A stretch of DNA of 64,000 nucleotides from Achromobacter deleyi (GCF_016127315.1 NZ_CP065997.1:5518001-5582000), one strand, 5' to 3'; positions 17,278-27,829 are shown, counted from the first letter of the stretch. Notes: generated by a model not told the origin, from the sequence alone. Made by a program: numbers and translations.

Positions 17278-18679
17278 AGTACATGTCGAATTCGACCGGG
17301 TGCGTGGTCATGCGCAGACGATTCACATCGGCCATCTTCAGGTCGATGTAGGCGTTGAGCATGTCGTTGCTGAACACGCCGCCGCGGGTCAGGAACTCGC
17401 GGTCGTTGTCCAGCGCTTCCAGCGCCTGTTCCAGCGAGGAGCACACGGTCGGGATCTTCGCGTCTTCTTCCGGCGGCAGGTCGTACAGGTTCTTGTCGGC
17501 CGGATCGCCGGGGTGGATCTTGTTCTGCACGCCGTCCAGGCCGGCCATCATCAGGGCCGAGAACGCCAGGTACGGGTTGGCCAGGGGGTCCGGGAAGCGC
17601 GCTTCGACGCGGCGGCCCTTCGGGTTGCCCACGTACGGGATGCGGATCGAGGCCGAACGGTTGCGGGCCGAGTAGGCCAGCTTGACCGGGGCTTCGTAGT
17701 GCGGAACCAGGCGCTTGTACGAGTTGGTGCCCGGGTTGGTGATGGCGTTCAGGGCGCGGGCGTGCTTGATGATGCCGCCGATGTAGTACAGCGCGAATTC
17801 CGACAGGCCGGCGTAGCCGTTGCCCGCGAACAGGTTCTGGCCATCCTTCCAGATGGATTGGTGCACGTGCATGCCGGAACCGTTGTCGCCAACGATGGGC
17901 TTGGGCATGAAGGTGGCGGTCTTGCCATAGGCATGGGCCACGTTGTGCACGATGTACTTGACGATCTGGGTCCAGTCGGCGCGTTGCACCAGGGTGCTGA
18001 ACTTGGTGCCGATTTCCAGCTGGCCGGCGCCGGCGACTTCATGGTGGTGCACTTCGACCGGCACGCCCATCTGTTCCATCAGCAGGCACATTTCCGAACG
18101 CATGTCCTGGAACGAATCGACCGGGGGAACGGGGAAGTAGCCGCCCTTGACCGCGGGACGATGGCCGGTGTTGCCGCCGTCGAAGTCCAGGCCGGTGGAC
18201 CAGGAGGCCTCTTCCGACTTGATCTTGACGAAGGTGCCCGACATGTCGGTGTTCCAGGTCACGCCGTCGAACACGAAGAATTCGGGTTCCGGACCGAAGT
18301 AGGCGGTGTCGCCCAGGCCCGAGGCCTTCAGGTAGGCTTCGGCGCGCTTGGCCAGCGAGCGCGGGTCGCGGTCATAGCCCTTCAGGTCCGACGGTTCGAC
18401 CACGTCGCACGACAGGATCAGGGTCGGCTCTTCACGGAACGGGTCCAGGTTGCCGGTGGCGCAGTCGGGGATGAGCAGCATGTCGGACGCTTCAATGCCC
18501 TTCCAACCCGGGATCGACGAACCGTCGAAAGCCTGGCCGCTTTCCAGCTTGTCTTCGTCGATCTGGCTGGTGGGCACGGACACGTGGTGCTCACGGCCAA
18601 CAGTATCGGTAAAGCGGAAATCCACGAATTTGACTTCGTTGTCGGCGATCTGTTTCAGGACGTCTTTCGGGCTTGCCAT
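17267..18679 (-). CDS. glnA: Glutamine synthetase, type I
   Basis: A 470-residue GSI subunit of the usual length for the dodecameric enzyme. It makes glutamine from glutamate, ammonia and ATP in the cytoplasm. Seen: the N-terminal beta-grasp; the catalytic region with [13 protein letters not shown] metal ligands ([20 protein letters not shown], quoted in part); [23 protein letters not shown] (in part); and Tyr399 in NLYDLPPEE, the position adenylylated by GlnE in proteobacteria. The Asn-Arg-Ser motif is in [13 protein letters not shown]. Expression is nitrogen-controlled through the sigma-54 promoter and NtrC site upstream. Confidence 0.98.
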   Translation of the reverse strand: MASPKDVLKQIADNEVKFVDFRFTDTVGREHHVSVPTSQIDEDKLESGQAFDGSSIPGWKGIEASDMLLIPDCATGNLDPFREEPTLILSCDVVEPSDLKGYDRDPRSLAKRAEAYLKASGLGDTAYFGPEPEFFVFDGVTWNTDMSGTFVKIKSEEASWSTGLDFDGGNTGHRPAVKGGYFPVPPVDSFQDMRSEMCLLMEQMGVPVEVHHHEVAGAGQLEIGTKFSTLVQRADWTQIVKYIVHNVAHAYGKTATFMPKPIVGDNGSGMHVHQSIWKDGQNLFAGNGYAGLSEFALYYIGGIIKHARALNAITNPGTNSYKRLVPHYEAPVKLAYSARNRSASIRIPYVGNPKGRRVEARFPDPLANPYLAFSALMMAGLDGVQNKIHPGDPADKNLYDLPPEEDAKIPTVCSSLEQALEALDNDREFLTRGGVFSNDMLNAYIDLKMADVNRLRMTTHPVEFDMYYSL

Positions 18680-18738
18680 GTCATCTCCATTAGATAAAAG
18701 GGTCGAGGGCTGTGCCGCTCGACTGGCATAAAAGAGGG

Positions 18739-18755
18739 AAGCAATAAGCGTGCCA
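18739..18755 (-). promoter_or_regulatory. Sigma-54 promoter of glnA
   Basis: Read on the minus strand the sequence is TGGCACGCTTATTGCTT. It matches the -24/-12 consensus TGGCAC-N5-TTGCW perfectly, with the essential GG and GC ten bases apart. It lies 60 bp upstream of the glnA ATG. Confidence 0.92.
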
Positions 18756-18808
18756 GGCCTTACCCCCGGGATTGCCCGGGGAAGGCTGCCAGTTCATGGG
18801 GCAATGTA

Positions 18809-18823
18809 GCACCATAATGGTGC
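18809..18823. promoter_or_regulatory. NtrC-binding site upstream of glnA
   Basis: GCACCATAATGGTGC is an exact GCACC-N5-GGTGC NtrC site. It sits about 55 bp upstream of the -24 element, the expected enhancer range. Confidence 0.88.
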
Positions 18824-18828
18824 AAAGA

Positions 18829-18848
18829 ATGGGGCATGATTGCCCCAT
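18829..18848. promoter_or_regulatory. Second perfect dyad next to the NtrC site
   Basis: ATGGGGCA (18829-18836), TGAT, TGCCCCAT (18841-18848). It is not a standard NtrC half-site pair, but it lies six bases from one and just beyond the hemW stop (18864), so it may be either a hemW 3' hairpin or an extra operator. Confidence 0.45.
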
Positions 18849-18863
18849 CTTGGTGCCTTATTG

Positions 18864-20087
18864 CTACAGGAACATTTCCTGCAGGTCGTTCAGGAAGCGC
18901 CAGCCCAGGGGCGTGGCCCGCAGGCGGGTGGGATCGGCGTCCAGCAGGCCCTTGCTGGAGGCTGCCTCCAATTGGTGCGCGATGGCGGCCAGCGACAGGC
19001 CGGTGCGCTCGTTGAACAGGGTGGCGGCCACGCCATCCTTCAGCCGCAAGGCGTTCAACATGAATTCGAACGGCAGCTCGTCGGGGCCGACCTGGCGGTT
19101 TTCGGCCAGGTGGCTGCCGTCGCGCGCGGCGGCGGCCTGCATCCAGGATTCCGGGCTGCGCAGGCGCGCCTCGCGCACGATGCGGTCGTGGAACGACAGC
19201 TTGCCGTGCGCGCCCGGCCCCAGGCCCAGGTAGTCGCCGAACTCCCAGTAATTCAGATTGTGGCGGCAGCGGGCGCCGGGTTTGGCATAGGCCGAGACCT
19301 CGTAGCGCGCCAGGCCGGCCGCGGCCAGCTCGGCCTCGACCGCGTCCTGCATGGCCGCGCTGGTGTCGTCGTCCGGCAGGTCCTCGGGCGGGAACTTGGC
19401 GAACACCGTGTTGGGCTCCATCGTCAGGTGATAGAGCGACAGATGCTCGGTGCCGAAGCCGATGGCCTGGCGCAGGTCGTCCACGCAGGCGTCCAGGGTC
19501 TGGCCCGGCAGCGCGAACATCATGTCCAGGTTGACGCGCGGCGCGGCGCGCTGGGCCATCTCGATGGCGGCGCGGGCCTGCGCCGCATCATGGATGCGGC
19601 CCAGCTTCTTCAGCTGGGCGTCGTCGAAGCTCTGGATGCCGAGCGAGAAACGGGTCACGCCGCTGGCGGCGTAGTCGCGGAAACGGTCGGCCTCGGCGGT
19701 GCCGGGGTTGGCCTCCATGGTGATTTCCGCGTCGGGCCACACGTTCAGACAGGCGCGCAGCATGGCCAGCAACTCGTCCAGGCCGGCGGCCGACAGCAGG
19801 CTGGGCGTGCCGCCGCCGATGAACACCGAGACCACCTGACGGCCCCAGATCGACGGCAGCGCCTGTTCCAGGTCGCTGCGCAGCGCATCCAGGTAGGCGC
19901 GTTCGGGGATATCGCCGCCGGGCGCGGCGTGCGAATTGAAATCACAGTACGGACACTTGCGCACGCACCAGGGCACGTGCACGTAGACCGACAGCGGCGG
20001 CAGGCTGGTCAGGGTGGCGCCGGCCGGGGTGACCAGGCGCGAGCGGGCCGCGCCCATTTCGGAGCGGATGGGGATGATGATGGACAT
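18864..20087 (-). CDS. hemW: HemW-like radical SAM protein
   Basis: A 407-residue radical SAM protein with the [4Fe-4S] cysteines C41-x3-C45-x2-C48 in CVRKCPYCDF and the HemW C-terminal domain. The family is related to HemN, but HemW proteins are thought to act as heme chaperones rather than coproporphyrinogen oxidases. It is read directly after rdgB on the same strand (36-bp gap). Confidence 0.92.
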   Translation of the reverse strand: MSIIIPIRSEMGAARSRLVTPAGATLTSLPPLSVYVHVPWCVRKCPYCDFNSHAAPGGDIPERAYLDALRSDLEQALPSIWGRQVVSVFIGGGTPSLLSAAGLDELLAMLRACLNVWPDAEITMEANPGTAEADRFRDYAASGVTRFSLGIQSFDDAQLKKLGRIHDAAQARAAIEMAQRAAPRVNLDMMFALPGQTLDACVDDLRQAIGFGTEHLSLYHLTMEPNTVFAKFPPEDLPDDDTSAAMQDAVEAELAAAGLARYEVSAYAKPGARCRHNLNYWEFGDYLGLGPGAHGKLSFHDRIVREARLRSPESWMQAAAARDGSHLAENRQVGPDELPFEFMLNALRLKDGVAATLFNERTGLSLAAIAHQLEAASSKGLLDADPTRLRATPLGWRFLNDLQEMFL

Positions 20088-20123
20088 TCGTGTTCCTGGC
20101 GGCGGCGCGCACGCGCCGCCGGG

Positions 20124-20747
20124 TCAAGCCTGGTTCAGCTTGCTCAGCAGTTCGCGCAGGGCGCGGGCGCGATGGCTGATGCGGTTCTTTTCCTCGGGGT
20201 CGAGCGCGGCGGCGGTCAGACCCTGGTCGGGCAGGTAGAAGTGCGGATCGTAGCCGAAGCCGTTCTCGCCTTCCGCCTGGTCGATGATCTCGCCCTGCCA
20301 CAGGCCTTCGCCGATCAGCGGGCGCGGGTCGTTTTCACCGCGCACCAGCGCCAGCACCGCCACGTAGCAGGCGCTGCGGTCGGTGGCCGACGCCAGCTTG
20401 CCGACCAGCAGCGCATTGTTGGCCTGGTCGGATTTCTCGCCGCCGTGCATCTTGGCGTAGCGCGCCGAATACACCCCCGGGGCGCCGTCCAGCGCGGCCA
20501 CGCACAGGCCGGAATCATCCGCCAGCGCCGGCAGCCCGGTCAGGCGGCTGGCATGGCGCGCCTTGGTCAGGGCGTTCTCGACGAAGGTGACGTGCGGCTC
20601 CTCGGCCTCGGGCACGCCCAGGTCGCCCTGGGGCACCAGTTCGATGCCGAGCGGGGCGAACAAGGCGGAGAACTCACGCAGCTTGCCGGGATTGTTGGAC
20701 GCCAGCACGACGCGGCGCAGGGATTCGGGAATCTTGGGGGAAGTCAT
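20124..20747 (-). CDS. rdgB: dITP/XTP pyrophosphatase (RdgB/HAM1)
   Basis: A 207-residue enzyme started at MTSPKIPESLRRVVLASNNP (20747); a much longer upstream frame is spurious. Family signatures: ASNNPGKLREF, ADDSGLCVAALDGAPGVYSARYA (quoted in part), GFGYDPHFYLP and SHRARAL. It hydrolyses deaminated purine nucleotides (dITP, XTP) to monophosphates so that they are not built into DNA. It forms an operon with hemW. Confidence 0.95.
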   Translation of the reverse strand: MTSPKIPESLRRVVLASNNPGKLREFSALFAPLGIELVPQGDLGVPEAEEPHVTFVENALTKARHASRLTGLPALADDSGLCVAALDGAPGVYSARYAKMHGGEKSDQANNALLVGKLASATDRSACYVAVLALVRGENDPRPLIGEGLWQGEIIDQAEGENGFGYDPHFYLPDQGLTAAALDPEEKNRISHRARALRELLSKLNQA

Positions 20748-20873
20748 GGGGTAAATTGTATAGGGCGTGGTCGTAAACCCGCCCTGCAAGTTACGTGTCA
20801 GCGCAACAACACAGACATATTTCATCGTCAATATGGACAATCTTGTCACTGATCGTATCTGAACGCCCCGGCG

Positions 20874-22730
20874 ATGAACCCACTTCACGCTTTGCCACGG
20901 CCGGTTGCGGCCAGCGCGCCTACCCTTTCTTCCGGCGCCGCTGCGCCAACCCCCGTCAGCCTGGCGGGCATCCTGCGCGAACGGCTGCTGCGCCCCCGCT
21001 TCCAGCCGGTGATCGACCTCTCGCACAGCCGCATCTATGGCCATGAAAGCCTGATCCGCGGCCCGGTCGACACCACCCTGCACTTTCCCGACGCCCTGTT
21101 CGCCGAAGCCCGCCGCCAGGGCCTGCATCCGCAACTGGAGCTGGCCAGCTTCCGCGCCGGCGCCCAGGGCTTCGACCAGAACCCGGCCGCCGGCAAGCTG
21201 TTCCTGAACCTGTCCGGCTCGGCCCTGATCCACTACTGGACGCTGTGGGGCGACGAAATGCCGCTGCGCCTGCTCAAGGATTGCACGCTGGCGCCGTCCA
21301 ACATCATCGTCGAGCTGACCGAGCAGGATCCCCTGTCCGAGCACATGTCGACGCTGGGCAGCGCCTTCGCCTGCCTGCGCGAATACGGCATGCGCATCGC
21401 GCTGGACGACTACGGCGTCGGCAATTCCAACCTGCAGCTGTGGGCCGAGATGCAGCCCGACCTGGTCAAGATCGACCGCTACTTCTTCAACGGTATCGGC
21501 CACGACGACCGCAAGCAGAACATGGTGCGCGCCATCCTCAAGGTGGCTCAGTACCTGGGCACGGCCATCGTGGCCGAGGGCATCGAGACCGCCGAGGACC
21601 TGGCGGTGGTGCGCGACCTGGAGATCCGCTACGCCCAGGGCTGGCTGCTGGGACGCCCCGACGAGTCCCTGCTGACCGAGCTGACGCCGCCGCTGCGCGA
21701 TTCGCTGCGGGTGCGCGCGCCCGCCCCGCTGTCGCAACGCTCGGCCGGCGGCACCGCCGCCAGCCTGCGGGTCGAGGCCCCGGCGGCGCTGCTGAACAAG
21801 CACACCAACGACGACGTGCACCGCCTCTTCATCGAGCACAAGAGCCTGCACGCGGTGGCCGTGGTCGACGGCGACAACCGGCCGGTGGGCATCATCAACC
21901 GCCGCGACTTCTCCGAACACTACGCGCAGCGCTACACCCGCGAGCTGTTCGGCCGCGACGCCTGCTCGACCTTCATGAACGGCGAGCCGGTGCTGGTCGA
22001 CCTGGACGTGTCGATCGACCAGCTCAGCCACGTGCTGATCTCGGAAGACCAGCGCTATCTGATGGACGGCCTCATCATCACCCGCGACGGCCGCTACGAC
22101 GGCCTGGCCACCGGCGAGACGCTGGTGCGCTCGGTGACCGAGATGCGCATCGAGGCCGCGCGCTACGCCAATCCACTGACCTCGCTGCCAGGCAACATTC
22201 CCATCAGCCGCCATATCGCCACGCTGCTGGAGGATGCCGCCGATTTCACCATCTGCTACGGCGACCTGAACAACTTCAAGCCGTTCAACGACGTCTATGG
22301 CTACTGGCGCGGCGACGACATGATCATGCTGACCGCCGACGTCATCAAGCGCCACTGTGATCCGCTACGCGATTTCGTCGGCCACGTCGGCGGCGACGAC
22401 TTCGTGGTGCTGCTGCGCAGCCCCGACTGGAACGAGCGCATCCAGCGCGTCATCGCCGAGTTCAACGAGCGCGCCATGGACCTGTATGACGACGAAGGCC
22501 GCCGTAACGGCGGCATCGAGGCCGAAGACCGCTACGGCGTGCCGCGCTTCTTCCCGTTCGTGACGCTGGGTGTCGGCGCGCTGACCGTCACCCCCTCCCT
22601 ATGCGAGCGCATCCGCCCGGAGGACATCGCGTCGGCCGCTGCCCATGTCAAGCACAAGGTCAAGCATGGGAACCTGTCGCTGGTGACCGAGCGCTACAGC
22701 GGCGGCGCCCTGCCGCAGCTCGTGCCCTGA
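20874..22730 (+). CDS. EAL-CBS-GGDEF cyclic-di-GMP signalling protein
   Basis: A 618-residue cytoplasmic protein with no membrane segments. The EAL phosphodiesterase domain comes first (about residues 35-275). Its catalytic motifs appear intact in variant form: ESLIR at 58-62, [33 protein letters not shown] and [12 protein letters not shown] pair follows (about 300-430), then a C-terminal GGDEF domain with the signature GGDDF at 506-510. The EAL-CBS-GGDEF order is a known architecture. The EAL motifs point to c-di-GMP hydrolysis; whether GGDDF is catalytic is open. The CBS pair suggests control by an adenine nucleotide. Its 3' end overlaps the chemoreceptor gene by 132 bp tail to tail. Confidence 0.92.
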   Translation: MNPLHALPRPVAASAPTLSSGAAAPTPVSLAGILRERLLRPRFQPVIDLSHSRIYGHESLIRGPVDTTLHFPDALFAEARRQGLHPQLELASFRAGAQGFDQNPAAGKLFLNLSGSALIHYWTLWGDEMPLRLLKDCTLAPSNIIVELTEQDPLSEHMSTLGSAFACLREYGMRIALDDYGVGNSNLQLWAEMQPDLVKIDRYFFNGIGHDDRKQNMVRAILKVAQYLGTAIVAEGIETAEDLAVVRDLEIRYAQGWLLGRPDESLLTELTPPLRDSLRVRAPAPLSQRSAGGTAASLRVEAPAALLNKHTNDDVHRLFIEHKSLHAVAVVDGDNRPVGIINRRDFSEHYAQRYTRELFGRDACSTFMNGEPVLVDLDVSIDQLSHVLISEDQRYLMDGLIITRDGRYDGLATGETLVRSVTEMRIEAARYANPLTSLPGNIPISRHIATLLEDAADFTICYGDLNNFKPFNDVYGYWRGDDMIMLTADVIKRHCDPLRDFVGHVGGDDFVVLLRSPDWNERIQRVIAEFNERAMDLYDDEGRRNGGIEAEDRYGVPRFFPFVTLGVGALTVTPSLCERIRPEDIASAAAHVKHKVKHGNLSLVTERYSGGALPQLVP

Positions 22731-24317
22731 CCCCTGCCCGGCGGCCTGCGCCGCCTGGGCGATCTGGAAGACCGACACCGCGCGCTGCAGGCCCTGGGCC
22801 TGCTGTTCCAGCGCGGCCGCGGCGGCGGCGGTCTGTTCGACCATCGCCGCGTTTTCCTGGGTCGAGCGTTCGATATCGGCCACGGCGTCATTGACCGAGG
22901 CGATGCCGGCGGCCTGCTCGGCCGTGGCGCTGGAGATTTCCGCCACGATCTGCGTCACGCGGTCGACCGAGGTCAGCATGTCGCGCATGGTGTCGCCGGC
23001 CAGGTTGACCTGGCGCACGCCGACCTCGACGCGCGAGCTCGAATCCTCGATCAAGCCCTTGATTTCCTTGGCCGCCTGGGCGCTGCGCTGGGCCAGCGAG
23101 CGCACTTCGCCTGCCACCACGGCGAAGCCCTTGCCCTGCTCGCCGGCGCGCGCGGCTTCCACCGCCGCGTTCAGCGCCAGGATATTGGTCTGGAAGGCGA
23201 TGCTGTCCACCACCCCGACGATCTCGCCGATGCGGCGCGCGCTGTCGGCGATGCCCTGCATGCTGGTCACGACTTCCTGCACCGCCTGCCCGCCGCGCTG
23301 GGCCAGCTGGGTGGCGCTGAGCGCCTGGCGGCTGGCCAGGTCGGCGTTGCCGGCGGTCGTCTGCACCGTGTGGGCCAGCTGGGTCATGTTGGCCGCGGCC
23401 TCCTGCAGCGAACCGGCCTGGCGCGCGGTGCGGTCGGACATGTCGGCGCCACCCGCGGCGATCTCGCCCGAGCCGGTGTGGATCTCTTCCACGCCATGGC
23501 GCACCGACGCCACCGCCGCCGACAGGCCGGTCTGCATGCGGCGCATGGCCGAATACAGCACGCCGATCTCGTTGTCGCCGTGGACCGCGATGTTGCCGGT
23601 CAGGTCGCCGTCGGCGATGCGGTCGAAGTGCGCGCCGGCCTCGTTCAACGGGCGCAGGATGCGGCGGCGGAACGCCAGCCGGATCAGCACCGCCAGCACC
23701 AGCACGAAGCCCAGCACCGCCGCGGCCACCACCGTCACGCGCTGCATGGTCTGGCTGGCGCCGGCCACCGCGGCCTGGCCCTGCTGGCGGGCGTAGGCCT
23801 GGTAGGCGTCGGCCTGCTTGACGTAGGTGGAGCCGGACACCGGCAGCACCTTGTCCACCAGCCGGTTGACCTCGATGCCGTTCCAGCCCTTGATGGCCTT
23901 GAACATGGGCGCCAGCGTCTGGTCGGCAAAGGCGGCATAGGCCGCCAGCGCCTGGTCGAACAAGGGCGCGCCCTGGGCACTGGTATCCGCATTGGCGCGC
24001 AGCCGCGCCAGGCTGGCCGCGGCCTGCTTGAGCAGCTTGTCGGCCTGGTTGAGCGACTGGTCGCGGGCCTCTTCCAGGCCGCCTTCCATGGCGGTCTTGG
24101 CGTCGGTCAGCGCGGCGCGCGCCTGGAACAGGCTGCTGGTCATGTCCGACAGGTCGCTGGCGCGCTCGATGCTGCCCCGGCCCAGCGCCTCGATGTCGGC
24201 GCGGTTCTCGCGCAGCACGGCGATCCCGGCCGCCGCCGCCAACGCGAACAGCACCACAAACACCGCGAGAATGGCCGAAACCGCCGTGGTCACCCTGAGA
24301 TTTTTCCGCATATCCAT
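22599..24317 (-). CDS. Methyl-accepting chemotaxis protein (Tsr/Tar-like)
   Basis: A 572-residue chemoreceptor: membrane segment about 10-30, a helical periplasmic sensor rich in Ala/Gln, membrane segment about 205-225 ([19 protein letters not shown]), HAMP, then the signalling domain with hairpin tip [42 protein letters not shown] (quoted as a landmark, residues about 365-405; broken up it reads [13 protein letters not shown] and [14 protein letters not shown]). The usual MCP core ends near VSVFQIA; the last 40-odd residues run on into the neighbouring gene's 3' end and look unlike MCP sequence. Two ATGs (24317, 24311) are possible. Confidence 0.9.
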   Translation of the reverse strand: MDMRKNLRVTTAVSAILAVFVVLFALAAAAGIAVLRENRADIEALGRGSIERASDLSDMTSSLFQARAALTDAKTAMEGGLEEARDQSLNQADKLLKQAAASLARLRANADTSAQGAPLFDQALAAYAAFADQTLAPMFKAIKGWNGIEVNRLVDKVLPVSGSTYVKQADAYQAYARQQGQAAVAGASQTMQRVTVVAAAVLGFVLVLAVLIRLAFRRRILRPLNEAGAHFDRIADGDLTGNIAVHGDNEIGVLYSAMRRMQTGLSAAVASVRHGVEEIHTGSGEIAAGGADMSDRTARQAGSLQEAAANMTQLAHTVQTTAGNADLASRQALSATQLAQRGGQAVQEVVTSMQGIADSARRIGEIVGVVDSIAFQTNILALNAAVEAARAGEQGKGFAVVAGEVRSLAQRSAQAAKEIKGLIEDSSSRVEVGVRQVNLAGDTMRDMLTSVDRVTQIVAEISSATAEQAAGIASVNDAVADIERSTQENAAMVEQTAAAAAALEQQAQGLQRAVSVFQIAQAAQAAGQGSGHELRQGAAAVALGHQRQVPMLDLVLDMGSGRRDVLRADALA

Positions 24318-24544
24318 CCGTCTGTTGCATCGCCACAAAGGCGCATCGAGGCGATTATGGGGATGCAGTTTGGCAATTTCTTGACACAACCCGCCCCCTC
24401 GCATGACGAACGGCCGTCACATAAGTGCGCTTTTGCGAACAGGAACCCGGTATTAATGAATTGTGAATTGGCAGGCGCGGCGCCTTACGGCACATTCGAT
24501 CCTGTACCGAACCCCTTTACGACACCGATATTGCAGCCCACCCC

Positions 24545-25705
24545 ATGCATCAAGCCTCCCACGCCTACCAGGACATCCGCGAAGCCGTGCGCGATCTGTG
24601 CGCGCAATTTCCCGCCGACTACTTCCGCAAAGTGGATGAAGAACGCGGCTACCCCGACGCCTTCGTGCGCGCCCTCACCGAGGCCGGCTGGCTGGCGGCG
24701 CTGATCCCGCAGGAATACGGCGGCTCGGGCCTGGGCCTGACCGAGGCCTCGGTCATCATGGAAGAGATCAACCGCAGCGGCGGCAATTCCGGCGCCTGCC
24801 ACGGCCAGATGTACAACATGGGCACCCTGCTGCGGCACGGCTCCGAGGCGCAAAAGCGCGAGTACCTGCCTCGTATCGCCGCCGGCGAGCTGCGCCTGCA
24901 GTCGATGGGCGTGACCGAGCCCACCACCGGCACCGACACCACCAAGATCAAGACCACCGCCGTGCGCCGCGGCGACCGCTACGTCATCAATGGCCAGAAG
25001 GTCTGGATCTCGCGGGTGCAGCACTCCGACCTGATGATCCTGCTGGCGCGCACCACGCCGCTGGACCAGGTCACGCGCAAGTCCGAGGGCATGTCGATCT
25101 TCCTGGTGGACCTGCACGAGGCGGTCAAGCACGGCATGTCGATCCGCCCGATCCCCAACATGGTCAACCACGAGACCAACGAGCTGTTCTTCGACAACCT
25201 GGAGATCCCGGCCGACAACCTGATCGGCGAGGAAGGCAAGGGTTTCAAGTACATCCTGGACGGCCTGAACGCCGAGCGCACCCTGATCGCCGCCGAATGC
25301 ATCGGCGACGGCTACTGGTTCGTCGACAAGGTCACCGCCTACGCCAAGGAACGCATGGTGTTCGGCCGCCCCATCGGCCAGAACCAGGGCGTGCAGTTCC
25401 CCATCGCCCGCGCCCACATCAACGTCGAGGCCGCCAGCCTGATGCGCTACGAGGCCTGCCGCCTGTTCGACGCCCACGAGCCCTGCGGCGCGCAGGCCAA
25501 CATGGCCAAGCTGCTGGCCGCCGACGCCTCGTGGGAGGCCGCCAACGCCTGCCTGCAGTTCCACGGCGGCTTCGGCTTCGCCACCGAATACGACGTCGAG
25601 CGCAAGTTCCGCGAGACCCGCCTGTACCAGGTCGCGCCGATCTCGACCAACCTGATCCTCTCCTACGTCGCCGAACACATCCTGGGCCTGCCGCGCTCCT
25701 TCTGA
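24545..25705 (+). CDS. Acyl-CoA dehydrogenase
   Basis: A 386-residue flavoenzyme of normal length. The three ACAD domains are recognisable: the N-terminal helices; the beta domain with LQSMGVTEPTTGTDTTKIKT and QKVWISRVQHSDLMILLAR (quoted in part); and the C-terminal helical domain with LQFHGGFGFATEYDVERKFRETR (in part), the usual FAD/CoA loop. It oxidises an acyl-CoA to an enoyl-CoA, passing electrons to ETF. It is followed after 2 bp by an MmgE/PrpD-family gene, so they form an operon. The acyl chain is unknown. Confidence 0.94.
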   Translation: MHQASHAYQDIREAVRDLCAQFPADYFRKVDEERGYPDAFVRALTEAGWLAALIPQEYGGSGLGLTEASVIMEEINRSGGNSGACHGQMYNMGTLLRHGSEAQKREYLPRIAAGELRLQSMGVTEPTTGTDTTKIKTTAVRRGDRYVINGQKVWISRVQHSDLMILLARTTPLDQVTRKSEGMSIFLVDLHEAVKHGMSIRPIPNMVNHETNELFFDNLEIPADNLIGEEGKGFKYILDGLNAERTLIAAECIGDGYWFVDKVTAYAKERMVFGRPIGQNQGVQFPIARAHINVEAASLMRYEACRLFDAHEPCGAQANMAKLLAADASWEAANACLQFHGGFGFATEYDVERKFRETRLYQVAPISTNLILSYVAEHILGLPRSF

Positions 25706-25707
25706 CC

Positions 25708-27072
25708 ATGACCTCCGACACCTCCCACCCGAGCGCCGCCCTCGCCGCCTTCGCCGCCAACCTGCGCTTCGAGGACATCCCCGCCCCGGTGCTGCGCCGC
25801 GCCGAAGACCTGCTGCTGGACTGCCTGGCCTCGATCCTGGCGGGCGCCTCGGCGCGCCCGGTGCTGGCCATCGACCGCTACGCCGCCGCCATGGGGCCGG
25901 CCGACGGCCCCAGCGAGATCCTGATCAACCGGCGCCGTACCTCGCCGGTGTTCGCCGCCATGGTCAACGCCGCCGCCGCCCACGTGGTCGAGCAGGACGA
26001 CGTGCACAATGGTTCGGTGTTCCACCCCGCGGCCGTGGTGTTCCCGCCGGTGCTGGCGGTGGCCCAGGCGCTGGGCCGCAGCGGCCGCGACCTGCTGGTG
26101 GCGGCCGTGGCCGGCTACGAGGTCGGCATCCGGGTTGGCGAATTCCTGGGCCGCTCGCACTACAAGATCTTCCACACCACCGGCACCGCGGGCACGCTGG
26201 CCGCCGCCGCGGCCACCGGCCGTCTGCTGGGCCTGGCGCCCGCGGCCATGCTGGACGCCTTCGGCTCGGCCGGCACCCAGGCCGCCGGCCTGTGGGAATT
26301 CCTGCGCGACGCCGCCGATTCCAAGCAGCTGCACACCGCCCGCGCCGCCGCCAACGGCATCGCCGCGGCCTATCTGGCGCAGGAAGGCTTCACCGGCGCG
26401 CGCCACATCCTCGAAGGCCCGCAGGGCATGGCCGCCGGCATGTCGAGCGACGCCGATCCGGCGCGCCTGACCGACCGCCTCGGCACGCGCTGGGCGCTGG
26501 CCGAAACCTCGTTCAAGTTCCATGCCTCGTGCCGTCATACCCATCCGGCGGCGGATGCGCTGCAGCAGGTGCTGCGCGAGCACAAGCTGGCCGAAGGCGA
26601 CATCGAACGGGTGGTGGCGCACGTGCACCAGGGCGCCATCGACGTGCTGGGGCCGGTGGTCGATCCGCGCACGGTGCATCAATCCAAGTTCTCGATGGGC
26701 ACGGTGCTGGGCCTGATCGCGCGCCAGGGCCGCGCCGGCCTGCCGGAATTCGACGCCGCGCTGGACGATCCGGCGGTGGCCGATTTCCGCGGGCGCGTGA
26801 CGATGGAACTGGATCCGGAAGTCGACGGCGCCTATCCGCAGCGCTGGATCGGCAAGGTCACGGTGCACACCCACGACGGCCGTGTGCTGCACGGCCGCGT
26901 CGACGAACCCAAGGGCGACCCCGGCAATACGCTGTCGCGCGACGAGATCGAAGCCAAGACGCTGAGCCTGGGCCGCTATGCCGACGCCGCCACCGAAGCC
27001 GAGCTGCGCCGCCTGATCGGCGCGATCTGGAACCTGGAGCGGGCCGACAAGGTGGGCGCCCTGCTGCCCTGA
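25708..27072 (+). CDS. MmgE/PrpD family protein
   Basis: A 454-residue protein of the 2-methylcitrate dehydratase-like superfamily. Markers: LLLDCLASILAGASARPVLA near the N-terminus, AAAAHVVEQDDVHNGSVFHPAAVVFPPVLA (quoted in part), FHASCRHTHPAADAL and KFSMGTVLG. Members include PrpD, MmgE and cis-aconitate decarboxylase, so the substrate cannot be named. It is coupled to the acyl-CoA dehydrogenase, suggesting shared catabolism of an acid or its CoA ester. Confidence 0.9.
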   Translation: MTSDTSHPSAALAAFAANLRFEDIPAPVLRRAEDLLLDCLASILAGASARPVLAIDRYAAAMGPADGPSEILINRRRTSPVFAAMVNAAAAHVVEQDDVHNGSVFHPAAVVFPPVLAVAQALGRSGRDLLVAAVAGYEVGIRVGEFLGRSHYKIFHTTGTAGTLAAAAATGRLLGLAPAAMLDAFGSAGTQAAGLWEFLRDAADSKQLHTARAAANGIAAAYLAQEGFTGARHILEGPQGMAAGMSSDADPARLTDRLGTRWALAETSFKFHASCRHTHPAADALQQVLREHKLAEGDIERVVAHVHQGAIDVLGPVVDPRTVHQSKFSMGTVLGLIARQGRAGLPEFDAALDDPAVADFRGRVTMELDPEVDGAYPQRWIGKVTVHTHDGRVLHGRVDEPKGDPGNTLSRDEIEAKTLSLGRYADAATEAELRRLIGAIWNLERADKVGALLP

Positions 27073-27094
27073 CGCCCGGGCCCGCGCCGGCCGC

Positions 27095-27829
27095 TTACGC
27101 CAGCGCCGCGCGCTGCGCCCGCACCAGGCCGGCGATGCCGCCTTCGGCCAGGCCCAGCATCGCATCCAGCTCGGCGCGCGTGAAGGTCGCGCCCTCGCCA
27201 GTGCCCTGCACTTCCACGAAGGCGCCGCCGCCCGTCATGATGACGTTGACGTCGGCGTCGCAGCCCGAGTCTTCCTCGTAGTCCAGATCCAGCACCGCAC
27301 GGCCCTGCACCAGCCCGACCGACACCGCCGCGACGGCGTCACGGATCGGGTTGGCGGCCAGGTCGCCGCGCTGCATCAGCAGCGCGATCGCGTCGGAGGC
27401 CGCCACCCAGGCGCCGGTGATGCTGGCGCAACGCGTGCCGCCATCGGCCTGCAGCACGTCGCAATCCAGGTGCAGCGTGCGCTCGCCCAGCGCCCGCATG
27501 TCGAACACGGCGCGCAGGCTGCGGCCGATCAGGCGCTGGATTTCCTGCGTGCGGCCGCTCTGCTTGCCGCGCGCGGCCTCGCGGTCGCCGCGGGTGTGGG
27601 TGGCGCGCGGCAGCATGCCGTATTCGGCCGTGACCCAGCCCTCGCCCTTGCCCTTGAGGAAGGGCGGCACCTTTTCCAGCACGCTGGCGGTGCACAGCAC
27701 GTGGGTATTGCCGGCCTTCACCAGCACCGACCCTTCGGCGTAGCGCGTGAAGCCGCGCTCCAGGCTGAACGGGCGCAGTTCGTCGACGGCGCGGCCCGAC
27801 GGGCGGGCAATGGCGGTGGCAGAGGTCAT
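27095..27829 (-). CDS. rph: Ribonuclease PH
   Basis: A 244-residue enzyme of standard size, started at [20 protein letters not shown] (27829). Motifs: [27 protein letters not shown] (quoted in part), [35 protein letters not shown] and [15 protein letters not shown]. It trims 3' ends of tRNA precursors with phosphate in the cytoplasm. It is divergent from yicC. Its usual companion rdgB lies 6.3 kb away. Confidence 0.97.
   Translation of the reverse strand: MTSATAIARPSGRAVDELRPFSLERGFTRYAEGSVLVKAGNTHVLCTASVLEKVPPFLKGKGEGWVTAEYGMLPRATHTRGDREAARGKQSGRTQEIQRLIGRSLRAVFDMRALGERTLHLDCDVLQADGGTRCASITGAWVAASDAIALLMQRGDLAANPIRDAVAAVSVGLVQGRAVLDLDYEEDSGCDADVNVIMTGGGAFVEVQGTGEGATFTRAELDAMLGLAEGGIAGLVRAQRAALA

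Noticed and set aside
20748..22355. Upstream extension of rdgB by more than 500 codons
   Set aside because: The extension is antisense to the EAL-CBS-GGDEF gene and the RdgB family starts at 20747.
24381..24386. TTGACA as -35 of the acyl-CoA dehydrogenase promoter
   Set aside because: No acceptable -10 hexamer lies 16-18 bp downstream.
24318..24400. Possible sigma-28 flagellar promoter before the chemoreceptor gene (TCAAG ... CCCATAA)
   Set aside because: Spacing is too long and the -10 element matches poorly.
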